Source: Acanthaster planci (taxonomy: Eukaryota; Echinodermata; Asteroidea; Valvatida; Acanthasteridae). Taken from it: DNA of 64,000 bases. Below, in pieces: positions 13,001 through 25,464 of the stretch. The first letter of the stretch is position 1. Each line of letters begins with the position of its first letter. The stretch lies in the NCBI RefSeq assembly GCF_001949145.1, contig NW_019091460.1:466298-530297 (forward strand). Reading direction: 5' to 3'. A program made the position numbers and the translations under genes. The notes beneath the pieces are model-generated. The model made no database searches and was not told the origin of the DNA. It saw nothing but the letters and a program-made list of their open reading frames with translations.

Positions 13001-15224
13001 GTGGCACTAGGGCTCACTCTGCAACATTGCATAATGAACAAACACTGGCTAGTGACTACTGACAAAAACAGCACTGAATACACATATGGCAGGTTTGTGA
13101 CTTATTGCTATGCTGAACTTTTCCAGGTACCATCTGCTGTACCTGTAGCCATTTTATAATTAGGAGATGGATTACATGTCCAAGGAAAAGTTAGTGGGCC
13201 TAATGGCAAATTTCGACATTACAAATGCGCAGGTACCCTATCAGGAAGTTTCTTACCATTCAAGCATGACAAACACTTCCACTTGGAATCTATAAATTTT
13301 AATGCATCATACAAACTATATACTGCTGAACAAAGTCCATTATAAACATAACGGTATGCATCTGAAAGTATGCACTGTCTTTGTTGTCACCTGAAGGCAG
13401 TGTGTCTATGTGGAAGCTGCTTCAACTTCTTGCTCTTCCTGTTTTAGGAATAAGAACTGTCCGCATCTTCCAAAATCATCCAACGTACCACCAGAACAAT
13501 TTGATCACAAACCATCTTGAAATGTCTGCTAAAGTCTGACAATGCGCAATAATATGATTAAAACTTATTTTGCATTCTATTCCTCGACCTGACCACCATG
13601 CCACATGTTTAAAAAGAGAGACTTCCTTCAATTTGGAGAGCTAGGCTTTGGTAGGTTTCTATGCCATGCATCAAAGCTTCCATTGTACATGTACGTAAAG
13701 ATGTATACAGATTATGCTCAGATGAACAAGATACTTACCACCTGGGTCAAAGTTCGTCCTCCTAGCCTGTCTCGTGCCTCAACAACCAAGACCTCTAAAC
13801 CTTCATCATGTAGCAGTTTGGCTGCTGACATTCCTAAACAAACCAAAAAGTAGATGTTATGAGCTAAGGGGATCGAATACATGTATCCTAGCAACATAGA
13901 GAGCCTGAAAATTGGCAGGAATAAATCTACTACTTCCAGAGCTGTACAGATTATAGAAAACTTATAGACAGCCATGGACAAACTCCCACAAACACATCTT
14001 GGCTGTCTTGATTGCACAAACTTAATCCATCCAACTAGAAGCTGAGCTATGATTGGTCACTGGAATGGAAACAAATTGGGCCAATCACAGTGTCGCTTTC
14101 ATCTTTAGGTGACAGGAAAACAAAAGGAAAAGATAGGAGCTTTGTTGCGATTGGTCAAGCTATCACACAGCTGACAGTAACATGTATTGAGAGTACATGC
14201 CGTTGATTTTCTGTGGTATGGATGGGCAAAATGCTCAAGAATTTCACCATTTTTAATGAGGATATAAGGCGAATAAATTAAACCTCCCCATCTGACATCT
14301 AACTTTACCGAGAAGGCATGTATGAAATTTGGTTGCACAAATAGCTCATGGAAGAGTAAGTTGGCACAATCAAAACAGCCAAAATGTGTTTATGGGAGTT
14401 GGTACATAGCTATCTTTTTACAGCCAAGCTTTGTATGAACCTTACAGAAATCTGGAAGTATCCATCTACCATGCACTTGCCATCAAATGATACAAATTCA
14501 ACCTCATTTATCTAAGTTAAGGCAAGTCCATGATTTAGTTTGTGAAAAACTTAAAAACTGTCAGCAAAAATTTACTTTAAGTAATTATTAAAAATTACTG
14601 GTGCTAATAAAACTCAAGAATTGCGGCAGCAAGATAGAAAACTTTTCCAAAGGTAACAACTAACAACAGGTTAAGTGGTGGTTGGCATGGCATTAAAAAG
14701 GTGGGCCCCTCCACAATCCACCGCAACGGGCTTCTACAGCTACGGCTAGGTCTATTGTCTGCCCGTCTCCACGCATTTCAAATGGACCGAAGACCTAGAC
14801 CTAGCTCTAGACAAGAGATTCGGATGCAGCCTTAGCCTATGATTTACGCTATGAGCAGGTTGTGCCTTGGCTTGGCAACATGACTGAGAATTCAATCATA
14901 CACACCTCATTTTAAAATAAATTACCAAATTATGAACTCCTTGAGGAAGCAGAATTGCGCTCTTCTCTACTGAGCACTAAAACACGTGAGGCTAGTAGAC
15001 TGAATGCAAACAGTATGCATGGCAAACAAAATTAAATGATTACAAAACTATAGAAGTAAGCCTAGCAAACCTCCTCGACTCCTACCGATCCCTCACACCA
15101 AGGCATGTCAGGTCAGTACCCTAAACTAAACCCGTGAGAAAACACAACATTTCGACATAATTCTTCTTCACCTACCCGAGATGCCACCTCCGATAATAAT
15201 CACATCTTTCTTGCTGCTCGTCAT
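4010..15224 (-). CDS. Monoamine oxidase-like flavin amine oxidase, N-terminal part (3' exons outside window)
   Basis: Six coding exons were joined: 15224-15176, 13833-13739, 10149-10012, 8052-7948, 7404-7313 and 4151-4010, all with GT-AG borders and compatible phases (207 codons). The start is the ATG at 15224, followed within 12 residues by the dinucleotide-binding motif GGGISG, then [10 protein letters not shown], the YVGPTQNR segment, the YPFRG/WNP segment, a DAPWDAP segment and [16 protein letters not shown]. This order matches the FAD-binding and early substrate regions of animal MAO-A/MAO-B, which oxidatively deaminate biogenic amines at the outer mitochondrial membrane. The next expected block (a GGSGQ-type segment) and the covalent-FAD cysteine and membrane tail were not found between 1 and 4009, so the 3' end probably lies beyond the window. 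MAO versus another amine oxidase of the same family cannot be settled from this part, but similarity is closest to MAO. Confidence 0.9.
5230..5457. mobile_element. MITE-like element with 20-bp perfect terminal inverted repeats
   Basis: The terminus CAGTCAGTGCTCTTAATTTA at 5230-5249 is exactly repeated in inverted orientation at 5438-5457, bounding a 228-bp element with no coding capacity. No convincing target-site duplication is visible, so the superfamily is not assigned. It lies in the long intron of the MAO-like gene. Confidence 0.7.
5925..6760 (-). mobile_element. CR1/L2-like LINE fragment, 3' end of reverse transcriptase ORF and tail
   Basis: Minus-strand conceptual translation gives, in order, a [11 protein letters not shown] segment, a region like [39 protein letters not shown], and [17 protein letters not shown]. 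These are the hallmarks of the C-terminal end of CR1/L2-clade reverse transcriptases. In-frame stops (for example in the [14 protein letters not shown] region) show it is inactive. The 3' end has a GCGC-containing tail and a short ATT microsatellite at about 5910-5927, as in L2/CR1 elements. It lies inside the intron between MAO exons at 7313 and 4151. Confidence 0.8.
6890..7140 (+). repeat. Degenerate minisatellite, roughly 16-20 bp unit
   Basis: Repeated variants of GCACCTACAGGTATACCGTA with interchanging CCGGTG and CATGTG cores fill about 250 bp immediately upstream in coordinate of MAO exon 5. Units vary in length and sequence. Confidence 0.7.
7570..7930 (+). repeat. Degenerate ATCCACAA-rich tandem tract
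   Basis: The words ATCCACA and TCCACAAC recur about every 15-30 bp between MAO exons 4 and 5. No fixed period is kept, so it is an old or diverged tandem array in intronic sequence. Confidence 0.5.
8466..8940 (+). repeat. 24-bp minisatellite interrupted by assembly gap
   Basis: A unit of about 24 bp (TCACAAGGCCAGTCACTAGT plus CCCT) occurs three times before the N run and in diverged form after it (8875-8940). The array evidently continues through the gap, and the repeat is the likely reason assembly failed here. Confidence 0.85.
8552..8874. other. Assembly gap (323 N)
   Basis: A run of 323 undetermined bases inside a tandem repeat in the MAO-like intron. True length is unknown. No exon is expected to be lost because the coding phases on either side agree. 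Confidence 1.
10150..13738. other. MAO-like intron, about 3.6 kb, no gene seen
   Basis: No exon or recognisable gene is seen. Short TACATGTACA-type stretches are frequent, with a dense patch at 12290-12450, and a GACAGACAGA-like microsatellite lies near 12880-12905. Confidence 0.6.
12290..12450 (+). repeat. TACATG-rich simple-sequence patch
   Basis: Interspersed runs of ACATGTACATGTAC and CATACATGCA make a palindromic low-complexity patch. Shorter matches occur throughout the window. Confidence 0.75.
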
Positions 15225-16485
15225 GGTGAAAAATCGCTACTCTTCCCGACGCAAATCTTCCCTCAAAGTGCACCTTCTCTCTCGCGGCCGCGGAGAATTC
15301 TTGCGGACTAACTTCCCACAAGCGCAGGCGATCGCCAACTGGACTAGCGCGCATCCGCACGTTTTTACCGACCTGGTTCCAGACCCCCCTCACGATCAAA
15401 TGAGCACAGTTTATTCTCTGGAACCAGTCTATCCTATTCCATAACATCCAGGGACTTGCTCAAAAACCGCAAAATTAATTCTAATTTTAAAATCGGGAGG
15501 CGGGTCAGCATAAACAACCTAAATAAGTGGTTTCGCTTCACAGATTATCCATCAATAAAGCAAACTGTAATTAAGGCTAGACCATACTAAATCAATGTCT
15601 GTATTGTCGAATTTATTTGCATAGGCTTAATATGATGGCGTTTGAATTTTAATTATACTAGGTTGAAGCATGGGGCAACGCGGGCCGAAAGCGAGCTCTA
15701 TAAAATTAATTGACCAGTTGCTTTTTAACCCTCATTCTCTGCGCAGTTTGCATCAGAAATTATCGATACTTTGTAGTTTCTGGAACCATACGCCCACTTT
15801 TCTATATGTATGGGGCTTTCGGATTCAAAGTACATAATCCAAGTGCTTTATCAACAAGATATCAGACACAATTGTTTAAAAAAAGTCGCTTGGGAATACA
15901 TGTACATGTATATAATGTCACGTGTTGCTATTTGCGTAAGCATCTCGTCTACGAGGCCACACGACCTTCGATCTACTGATAACAAAGTCACGCTACCTTT
16001 TTCATTGGTTTTATTAACATTTAAGAAAAAAGATCACAATTTTGAAACAAGGCATCAGTATTTGGTAATTGCAAAATCCAAATGTACTTCATTTAAGTTT
16101 ATCACAAACGCATTACTTTTAATTACATCAAACCCAACTACCATATGCAAGAAAAACTGCCTTCATTTCATAAATGACAGACTTTACAAGCAATTACTTC
16201 ATTTTTCTGTACTCAAGTTCTTACAAATGTGTTTAATAAATATATCTGGGAAAACATGTAAATCTAACTTTTGCACTTGTCAAGAAATTTCATTTAAATT
16301 CAAGCATAAAGGTTTAAAATACAATATTTCCATAGAGAATATACATTTTCCTCAATAAATAACAATTATGCTCATTAGATACATAAGAATTTGCAGACAG
16401 CTGTGAAAATCCGTCACTTTGGTTTTCCCTGGGTAAATCAAACAGCGCCCTCTTGTGTTTCACACTGCATCCATGAAGGCAAGCC
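15225..16485. other. Spacer between MAO-like start and XPG stop
   Basis: This holds the MAO-like promoter and 5' leader, with a local GC-rich patch at 15240-15380 next to the start codon, and the XPG 3' UTR. A minus-strand AATAAA lies at about 15612-15617 and an ATTAAA at about 16231-16236; either could serve XPG polyadenylation. A CTCF-like match is at 16444-16457. No coding gene is supported. Confidence 0.55.
16444..16457 (-). promoter_or_regulatory. CTCF-like binding motif
   Basis: The minus strand reads CACAAGAGGGCGCT, matching 14 of the 15 positions of the vertebrate core CCACNAGRGGGCGCT (only the first base differs). It lies 29 bp beyond the XPG stop codon, between two genes. The same 14-mer occurs at 52171-52184. 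Occupancy is inferred, not shown. Confidence 0.45.
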
Positions 16486-19400
16486 TTACTCATCAGAATC
16501 ACTGCAACTACTCTCTGAAAGTCGGGGCCCTCCATGTCCTTGACCACCCAAACCCTTCAAACTACTGGCCTTTCCTTTTCCTTTCAGCCCAGCATGACCT
16601 TTTCCCTTCCCCCGTTGCCCTTTCACCCCTTGACCCCTGCCTTTTTTAACCTGACCACTTCTGAACAGAGACAGTTTATTCCTTATTTCTGTTGGTTCTG
16701 CAACTCTGGACAGAGGGTCACTTATCTCTACAGAAAGCTTTGAATTTTCTTCATGCTTCTCTGTCTGCGAATGACTGGCAAATGTTTCATCACCGGCTCC
16801 ATTTCTACATAGATTTGTCGCCATTCCTGGAATAACACCCTCCGTTTTACGAGTCATGGCTTCCTCTATTTCAAGAAATTCTGTGAGAGGGGATTGTATA
16901 TCTTCATCATAATTGGCCTTCCTTCCACTAGTTCTGTGACTTCTACGTAGGCTGGGGGAGGAAGACTCCATAGAATCACTCTGCAATTTTATTTTCTTTG
17001 ATGTGATGTACTCTTCACTTGAATCAGGGTCCTCATCAGAATCTGTACTTTTATTCATTGTGTCATCCTTGTCAACTCCACCCTCAGACGTTTCTATAGA
17101 AACTGCCTCATTCTTGACAGTTCCAAAGTCTTGATTGTGTTTCTTTTGTCCAGTTTTCCTCTTTGTTGCCTCCTTCTTGCTCCTCCTATAACTCTGTCCT
17201 TGCCTCCTTCCTTTCTTCTTTTCTTCCTCATTTTGTTCAGCTGCTTGTGGATTGTGGAGATGTCTCAAGACCCGTTTCAGACGCTTGCTGGTAACCTTAC
17301 GAGGCTCTCCTCCCTCAGATGGAAAGAAAGCGGTGATTTTACTCTGGGTCTGAAATTTTGGGAAGAAAAGAAGTTTTAAGTATCAACTACGACCAGACAA
17401 ACAGGTAGCAGGACAGAAAAGTTGGATTGTTCCGAGGTTAGAATTTTCTGACAGTTACAGGGTAGCCTGGCCAATGTGACATACAGTGACACAGTGTCAA
17501 AGATTAATTGCAGCATAGTGACACCTGTCTGTTCAGATGAATTGGGAGGCCAGGTTGGATAAATGCTCAGGAGAATAACAGTTTCAGGTAAACTACTAGA
17601 CAAGTAAAACAAGTGGCACGTTTTAAGACACTCACCCCTTTCTCGTTCAGTTTCTTCATTACTGGGAGAAGAATCTCATCCGTCTTGGTTCTAGTCCAGC
17701 CAAGCTTATCCTTAGCAAAAGTTACCCTTAAGTTAAGCAAAACAGAGGAAAACTCTATGGGAAAAGTTTTGGAAATTGATAAGCTAATCCCCCCAGCAGT
17801 AAAAACTTGAGAAATTCCTGGTTTGGCCCAGGTTCGATACCCATCTATGCCATCATGTTCTGATTATCATTATCTTCAAGATTTTTTAAAAGTTCTTTGA
17901 AGTTGATCTTTGACTTAAAAAAAAGGGGATAACTCTGTGATATTGCCGATGTTGCCTGCCCAATCCGCCCTGAGCAGAACCACCAACTCGTCAGTTGTGA
18001 AGAGCCATGTTGGTCGGGAATGTTCATTTTATTGGTAGCGATGTGACTGCAACGCTTACATTTCACAGTCATTTGTGAATCAGTGATGCGCATTACTACC
18101 AAAGGAGCCTCCACCGCTAGGAAAATTGCACCCTCTCTGGGTCCAGCTCAGGCCCCATTCCAACTTGAAATGTCTTTTTTCTTATCAAAAGGATATTCCC
18201 TGAGAAGACCAAGATCTGGAGACTGCCAACTGAATTCCTCCATGGATTCATCCACGATGGGGGACAAGTATGCATCAAATACCTGCTGACAGGGGAATGA
18301 CTGTGGTAAGGCCAACTTTCGCAGCTTGCCTTTAAGCTGGGACTCTGCAGGAGGCATCAACTGCTCATGGGCGACATCCCACCAGCATCTGTCAATATTT
18401 CAAAGAGACGACCTAGCCATCAACTTTTCTGGTATATCACCCCTCAGTTCCATGCATTTTGCACACAGGGTACAGATCAAACATGGACAGAAGATTCTAC
18501 AAGGGCTGTGTGATTCTACACAACTTGTATACCTGTCTTCACAGCCTGCATATTCTATGTGTCCAATCTGCATGAGGATTATCGAGACTTGGAAGAATAC
18601 AGATGTGAACAACTTGTTTCCGATATAAAGTATTTAAGTTTCCCCTTGGGCAATCAGGCGGGCCATTTCTTAGCCATTACATTTAAACTGGTACACTTAT
18701 ACCTAGGTACCTTAAATATCTTTTGATAACTTCCTGTATTGGAAATAAAACAATTTAACCAATAATGTCTCACTTGAGAGCTTTGAGCAAGTCCATTCCT
18801 TGGCCAGGGAACTGAGTCAAAACCTCCATGGCAGTCACCCAACCAATTCCCTTGATTCCGTCGGTGTAGTCACTGCCAAGGAGCATAGCAAGAACGATCA
18901 ACTTATAACGATCCAAGACTGTGGAAATGGGAGAAGAAATGAACAGGAAATGTTACAAATGGTTAAGGTTTGAATGATGTATCATATGACATTACACAAC
19001 ATTACAAAGTTTAACAGTAAGATTTTTTGTGTTAAGATTGCTTTGAATGAAAATCAAGCCAGAGATAACTTTATGATAGCACTCGGCCACTGGTAATATT
19101 GCGTGTGATTTTGGAACTGAAAACAAACTGTTTAGACAATGCAATCTGCTGTTTAATACATTCCCGTTTGATTCAACGTTCCAACGCACCCATTTGTTTC
19201 TCCACATCACTGCTCTTGAAGCATTCCACATCTTTTCCCTTGGAGAAGAAATTCTTGTAGACAGTGCATCCTCCGAACAGCCAGACATCACTGTCATCGG
19301 TGATGGTGCCCTGTGTTTGCTCCGTCTGATCTAAGAAGGCACACTGTGCCTCAGCCTCTTGAGGGCTCTCAACGTACGGGATGCCAAACAGTTCCAGTAA

Positions 19401-22400
19401 TTCCTGCAACCATTCAAAACAAACCCAAGTCAACTTTGGCAGTGACGGTATATCCACCTCTTCATTGTTTGGTTGTCAGACTATCTCGCATCTTCCCCAA
19501 AACACATTCTCATACATACATCAGTTTCGAGATGGATGTCACTGTTCCGTCAAACACTCCTCCTTATTTTCACTCAAAGGTCTCCTCCAAGACAGTTTCT
19601 AGTTCACCCTAAGCATTCATCGAAGTCTGTGATAGATGCTACTATATTGTCTTGTTTCTTCTCCCAAATCCCCATCTAAGGTTCTCTCAAGATGTTTATA
19701 CCTTGCTCTCTGCATACATCAAGTCAGTGATGGATGCAGCTACTCGGTCTTGTTTGCCTCTCTCTGTCTGAAGCATCTGACGCTTAGCCTCCAGATTCTC
19801 CTGAAGCTGTGGCACATCATCCTTCACAAAAGCAGACACAAACACCATGTTAGAAGTATAACATTTCTGACAATGAAATATAATTTGAGCTAAAGAAACA
19901 TGCAAAGGAAACCTGAATAGAAAAAAAAAGTCACGCAAATATCAAGATGTTACTAGCTGCAGTATCCTCTTGATGTTTGCTAGTTATGGATCTGGCAAAT
20001 TCCTCAGGACTTTCTCCAAACCTCAACTTTGCCTGATCTGAACCTCCATCATCAGCCTCGAGTGTTTACTGTTATTACTTATGCCTCCTATCAAACAACT
20101 GGATGTTTTTATGGAAGTATTGAGCTGGAGGGTCTTGACTCAGTGAACAAATTCAAGAAACCGAGACTGAAGCCCCCAAAACTCAAGTTTTGATACTACC
20201 CAATTGGGTACAAGAGTCTACTCCAACAAAAGATGTTTACTAAATGTGAGATGAGAGTCTTGTGATTATTTACCACATTCATCTCTAGCCATTCCTGTCT
20301 GGCTTCCTCGCGAAGCCTCTCTATCTCATTATCCTCCTCCAGCATCTCTTCATCAACATCCTCTGTCTCGTCTCCCTCAATCTCTTCATCTTGATGAGTC
20401 CTCCTTCCATTGGTCGTCTCTAACACTACAGCATCGGATCTACATCAGATCATGAGATTTGAAGTTACCTACCAGGTACAAACTCTAGCATTGTAGTTAA
20501 GAGTGTGTCCAAAGTATTCCTCGAAGGCCAAGCCCAACAGGTACCCCACGACCCAGATGTGAGTCCAGAGTTGTAATGACTCAAGTCAATGACTCAACTC
20601 AAGTCACAATTTTTGGCAACTTGATTTGAGTCCCAATGGGTAAATGACTCAAGTCTCTGTGACCAAATGACTCAACTCGAGTCTCTGTGACCAAATGACT
20701 CAACTCGAGTCTGTGACCTAATGACTTGCCTCAAATCTTTCATGGACACTCGACTCGAGTACAAGTTTATAAGACTTGAGTTTGAAATAAATTAAAACGA
20801 AACTTTTAGTTGGCTAGATATCTGTCACCCTAATTTATTTTCAGTATGTCTAAAGGAAAATAAAAATACCCCAAAATGACTTACATGTTGTTGTGTTTTT
20901 ATTGTATTTTGTTCAAAATTTGTGACCTCAAATTGACTCGATCTCGGTACTTGACTCGACTTGTCTACACTAGGTGACTTGACTCGACTTCTTGACCGAA
21001 TGGTTCGACTAAAGTCACAATGTTAAAATGACTCAACTTGAATTGAGTCGCCAAATTTGGTGACTCGTTACAAAACTGTATAAGTCTAGACAAACCATTC
21101 AGATGCAGACTAAATTCAAAGAGCTCCACAACAGAAAGGCACAGCTTCGGCATAATCCAGAAACTTTCTGCCTCGAGTCTTAAAGGTAGACTAAATAGTA
21201 AAACTGATGAAATTGCAGCAAACAATACCTGGGTTCAGAAAACTCCCCTGTGTAGATATCTGGAGAGTGTCTTGGTGACAAGGTTAGATTTGATCTTTCA
21301 CTCACATCAACAGATGGCACGGATGCATGGGCAGAAAATAGTTCCTCTTCAAGAGTTGGGTTCCGTAACTGATCAACTACTTCCACAAAGTCATCTAAGT
21401 GGATAAAGTACATGGAGAAACATAAAAAAGGAGGATCCTCAAATTAGGCACAATTTCACTTTTCACATTGACAAGAGTTATTACAGATATCATACTCAAC
21501 TACCTACGCAAAGCTAAAAAAGAGAAAAAAGTGTCAGAAATAAGGAATGAACTTAATTTTGTGTCATGCATCAAATTAAATAGAAAAATACAGAGAAATT
21601 TATTCAGAAATAACCTACTAACCATCACTGGAAGATTCATCTTTTGTGTCCATCATTTTCTCATCCGCAACCTCAGTCTGCCTTTCATTCATTTTTGACA
21701 CATCTGAGACTTCCTGTATCACCTGCCCACTTGGTGCTATGGCAACAAGCCTCTCTTTGGCTGCACCAATTGAAATGGCATTAGGAGTTGCTGGCTGCAG
21801 GGATTCTTTGCCAAGATCTTCAGTTCCCTCAACTACCTTGGGAGGCATCAACTCAATTAACAGCATCTGTTCCAATTCACTAGTTGCTTCATTTTGGGAC
21901 TGTCTGTCGGATTTTATCCTAGAAGCCTCTGCTTCATCAACCAAGCCAGATTCTAAATGTTTCTGTTCTTGGAGATAAATGGATGTGGAATCTTTTTGAC
22001 AATCATTATTTAAGACTGTCTTTTTGTCTTCTTCAGTTCTGTTCTCCAAAAAACCAGTTACATTTTTGACCAGTGAGTCTACTCGAAGAATTTTAACAAA
22101 ACTGTCTGAACTTTGACCTTTGAGGTCTATTTCAACGACACCACCAGTGTTAGTTGATTCTTCTCCAGCTTTTACAAATTGTTGGCTCAACGAATCTGAT
22201 TGCATTGAACTGTTTCTCTCCTTTGAGAAACTGTCGATGACGTAAGCAATTTCTGCTCCACCTTTGGAATCTACCTCTGGCTCATTATCATCAATGATGA
22301 TGGCATCTGATTCCCAGGGCATCTCAGGTGAACTGTGACTTCTGATATCATCTGACCTTTGACCTTCCTGTTGAATTTCACTATCATGTGTGGAAAGTTG

Positions 22401-25400
22401 TAGCGAAACCTCCAAGTCTGCACCCTCAGCGGGTTCTTCACTTTGATCCTCGTCCATCTTTGTGGAATGCCGCTTGACCAGTAGGTAGTGTTGTAAATCC
22501 TGCGACATGATGCGACCTGCTTCCACTGCATGGGAGCTATCAGTGTCTACTTCCAACATGGACGCGATGGCCCCAGCATTACGTTCACTCATCTCTTTAC
22601 GCAGGTCATCAATGCGTTTTGTCATCTTGCCTTTCTGTAGGAGTTTTTCCACTTGGTAATTCGAGAAATCGAAAGATTCCTGTGACAAAAGCAGTTGACA
22701 GGCATGAATGTCAGAAGTGTTTCAAATTTATGTGGACTGAAATGATCGTCTAAATGTTGATGAATACAGTACGTATTGCAGTCCTGACAAAAGCTATGTT
22801 TTTTGACATCAATGAAAATTTCCTAAACAAAACCTATACCGTAGCTCACAAGCTTTCAGCCATTCTCACTGATCCATGATGACTTCCATGTATTTTCCTC
22901 ACCTTTGGAAGTTGGTCCATTGTCTTCCAGGAGTTTTTTTTCTTGTTCTCTTTCATTTCCATGATAAGCTCATGTTGCATCTCTGGAGGTAGGGCCTTGA
23001 AGTTTTCTGAGTCAATATCAATGTCATTTAGATTCTGGTAACGACTGAGATGGTCAGTTCTCGGATCAGGCTCGTCATCGGAATCGGACTCACTGTAAAA
23101 TGATGCAGCAATAAAAACCACAGTTTAACAGAATCAATTATCATGTTAATGCTAAGACCACAGCTTTCTGCTCTCTAAACTGCACGTCCATTTGGTAGAA
23201 ACATGGATAACAGTTTACAAGCAGTAACCCCAGCCAGGAGCAAACCAACTTCAGTGACACTTTGCTCAAACAGTGAAGCAACAAACGAAATGACTGTCAG
23301 TCAATATATTCTGAATAAACCAAAGAACTGACTGTGGCTGGCTGTACTGTGTACAAGTCTATGGGAAGTGGTTAAAGCCACTAATCAGTGTCTTCCATAG
23401 GCCTGTGCATTATTTCCAACCACAGTCGTAGCTTTTGGCCACAGCTTCCCATATGGGTCATTCCATGAAGTTCGGGCACAGTTTGTGACGGCGTCCCTTG
23501 TTACATCGGTAACTTTTATTGCCCTCTCAGATTAAGTCATATTATTCAGCAAAGATGAAGCACATCACTACAAGAACCCATATATCAGTGCATATTAACT
23601 AAATCAGTCTATTTACCTCCATGAATCCTGCAACATAGCTGGAGTGACCGAGGGGAGCTCAAACATATCTGGTTCAGCTGGTACCTTGAGTCTCGGGGCT
23701 GTGTTGCTCTGAGAACCACTGGACATATAAAAATCAATTAAAAAACAATGCCAAAATTCATGCACAGTTCATGTAAGACTGTGGGTGCTGAAATTCCATC
23801 CCACTGTAAATTGAGTATTTATGAGTTCAAAGCTTACGATACTTAGATCCCCCATCAACTCTAACTTTGCCCCTCCCCAATGCCAACCTGAGCTATACAT
23901 TTCTGTTGACTAAAAAGGTATTCAACAAGTGTATAGTCCCAAACCACATTATAAAATTACAATTAAATATCAGACATTTTTTATACCACTTATATTACTG
24001 ACTTTGAGAAATATAAACTAAAGGGATACTGTGATGTCCAAGCATTTTCTGTGTCTAATTCTCCACACCTCCAACAGACTCCCGTTATTGGACAGAAAGA
24101 AATGCCTGATGGTGTTTAGATGAAAGGTTGAGTGCACGCTTCATCCATCAGGACACAAATGTATGTACTTTGGGTATGAAACTCGTTACCAATACTCGCC
24201 ACTGAATGGAAATAGGGCATGGCTCAATAGGCTGCATTTTGGGTAACTTGAAGCTCAACTGTCAAGTAACACGCATAAACAGCTGCCTACCTTGTCTTTC
24301 CCATGACGGCTTGAAGCGCAAAGCTTTGTAGGTAATTCTTAATGATCTTTTCAGATGTCCTCTTTGATCTCCCTGCAGCAATCTCCCGTTTCTGTCTCCT
24401 AGCAACCTATGAATAAACATGAGATTGCTCACTAGCATTAACATGAATTGGTTTAAGCAAACAACAATACAATAGAGATACATACCTCATTCACAAAACT
24501 CCAAAGTGATCAGGTTTTTATATTTATATTTATGCATCATATTCCACATTTTGAGCAGAAAGTTAATGCATGGGACCTCCTCCTTGGTTTCAAATAAACT
24601 TTTTCTGTTTCTTTGTGTTTCTTAAAGTTCAGTGGAAATTGTCAGGAATAATGTACATCAACAGTGAACAATGTATGTTGGCATAAACGAAAATGAGCAG
24701 AATGGAAACCAACAAAGCAGTTCTGAATTGGTAGATCTACTGATAGTCATCAGTATGATTGGAAAGAAAGATGTGATTTTAATCAATTAATCTGACAAAT
24801 GAAAAAACTGGTTTCAAATTTTCTCTTCTTACTATTTTTCTAAGTGATCTTCAAATTTCTTAGAATTTCATACATTATTGCATATCATAAATTAAGCTTA
24901 TTCTGAAACTGGATGTCAGAGTGATTTGGAATCTAGGCAAAGAAGTTTTGGATAAGAAGAACAAAGCTGCACTGACCATTGTTTGTCTTTTAAGTTCCGG
25001 AACAGTCCCGTCAAAGACAAAAACGGGCTTGATGCGATAGAAGAGAAGTTTACAGATTCGGCTGAAGAGGACATGCAGGTGAGCATTGGCTGCAACATTG
25101 CCTTTATCATCTCTCATGCCACGCATTGCTTGATGTAACCACAGACTCACATCTGAAGTAATCACTCATTAAGGCAGGTACACAGAAAAGATTTCAAGGT
25201 AAGAACATGGCGCCTAAAACCTTTTACTGAGTTATTCCAGCCCAACCTCAGCAGGGCAAAACAGCAAAGAATGCATCCAACAAATCAAGTTCATTCTTTA
25301 ATTTTGGATCACTTTTATCATTAATCATTTACATGTATGATCAGCATCACTTCATTAAATATGTCACTAAGGATACCGACAGCAAGTACTTTGCCTTCTA

Positions 25401-25464
25401 AGGATTCCAATGATACTGGTCTTCCTGTTGACTCAAGCAGTCTCCATAAACCTTGAACTCCCAT
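16486..25464 (-). CDS. ERCC5: XPG/ERCC5 structure-specific DNA repair endonuclease, complete
   Basis: Fourteen coding exons: 25464-25377, 25152-24977, 24406-24291, 23718-23617, 23092-22903, 22679-21623, 21394-21229, 20439-20274, 19821-19702, 19403-19190, 18918-18774, 18388-18197, 17720-17636 and 17349-16486; 3,681 nt, 1,226 aa (human about 1,186). XPG makes the 3' incision in nucleotide excision repair and contacts TFIIH. The N-nuclease domain begins [11 protein letters not shown]; metal-binding acids are present at D30, D77, E743, E745, D764, D766 and D815, so the enzyme should be active. An acidic spacer of about 600 residues, encoded largely by the 1,057-nt exon, separates the N and I domains. 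A helix-hairpin-helix region follows ([20 protein letters not shown]), then a PCNA-binding PIP box Q941-S-K-I-T-A-F-F948. The tail is Lys/Gly-rich and likely nuclear-localising. Introns 1 and 12 are U12-type. Confidence 0.97.
17721..18196 (-). other. U12-type AT-AC intron (XPG intron 12)
   Basis: The donor reads ATATCCTTTT, a perfect U12 AT-AC donor, and the intron ends GGGTAAC with a branch-point-like GCTTAACT about 12 nt before the end. Using AT-AC borders gives the protein segment [16 protein letters not shown], which aligns with the XPG family without gaps; no GT-AG choice does. Confidence 0.9.
20565..21085. repeat. GACTCGAGT-rich repeat element in XPG intron 7
   Basis: Dense variants of GACTCAACTCGAGTC and GACTTGAGT fill about 500 bp. 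Its ends are imperfectly inverted (GAGTTGTAATGACTCA against TGACTCGTTACAAAACT), suggesting a diverged non-autonomous DNA element. Confidence 0.5.
23340..23465. repeat. Short foldback repeat, CTATGGGAAGTGG family
   Basis: AGTCTATGGGAAGTGG is followed by a partial inverted copy (CAGCTTCCCATA). Related sequences occur at 47634-47743 and 49801-49880, both within U2SURP introns. This copy lies between XPG exons 4 and 5. Confidence 0.4.
25153..25376 (-). other. U12-type GT-AG intron (XPG intron 1)
   Basis: The donor GTATCCTTA fits the U12 consensus GTATCCTTT, and TGCCTTAAT lies about 16 nt before the AG acceptor, as expected for a U12 branch point. The junction rebuilds the catalytic Asp30 codon. 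Confidence 0.8.

Noticed and set aside
15810-16358. A 182-codon plus-strand open frame
   Set aside because: It lies in AT-rich spacer between the MAO-like start and XPG stop, has no family resemblance, and its composition (Lys, Ile, Asn, Phe) is that expected of random AT-rich DNA.
18148-18196. XPG exon 12 reading on into REYPFDKKK, or a GA-AG intron at GATAAG
   Set aside because: A GATAAG repeat on both sides makes this look possible, but the AT-AC U12 choice gives ungapped family alignment ([11 protein letters not shown]) plus U12 donor and branch signals.
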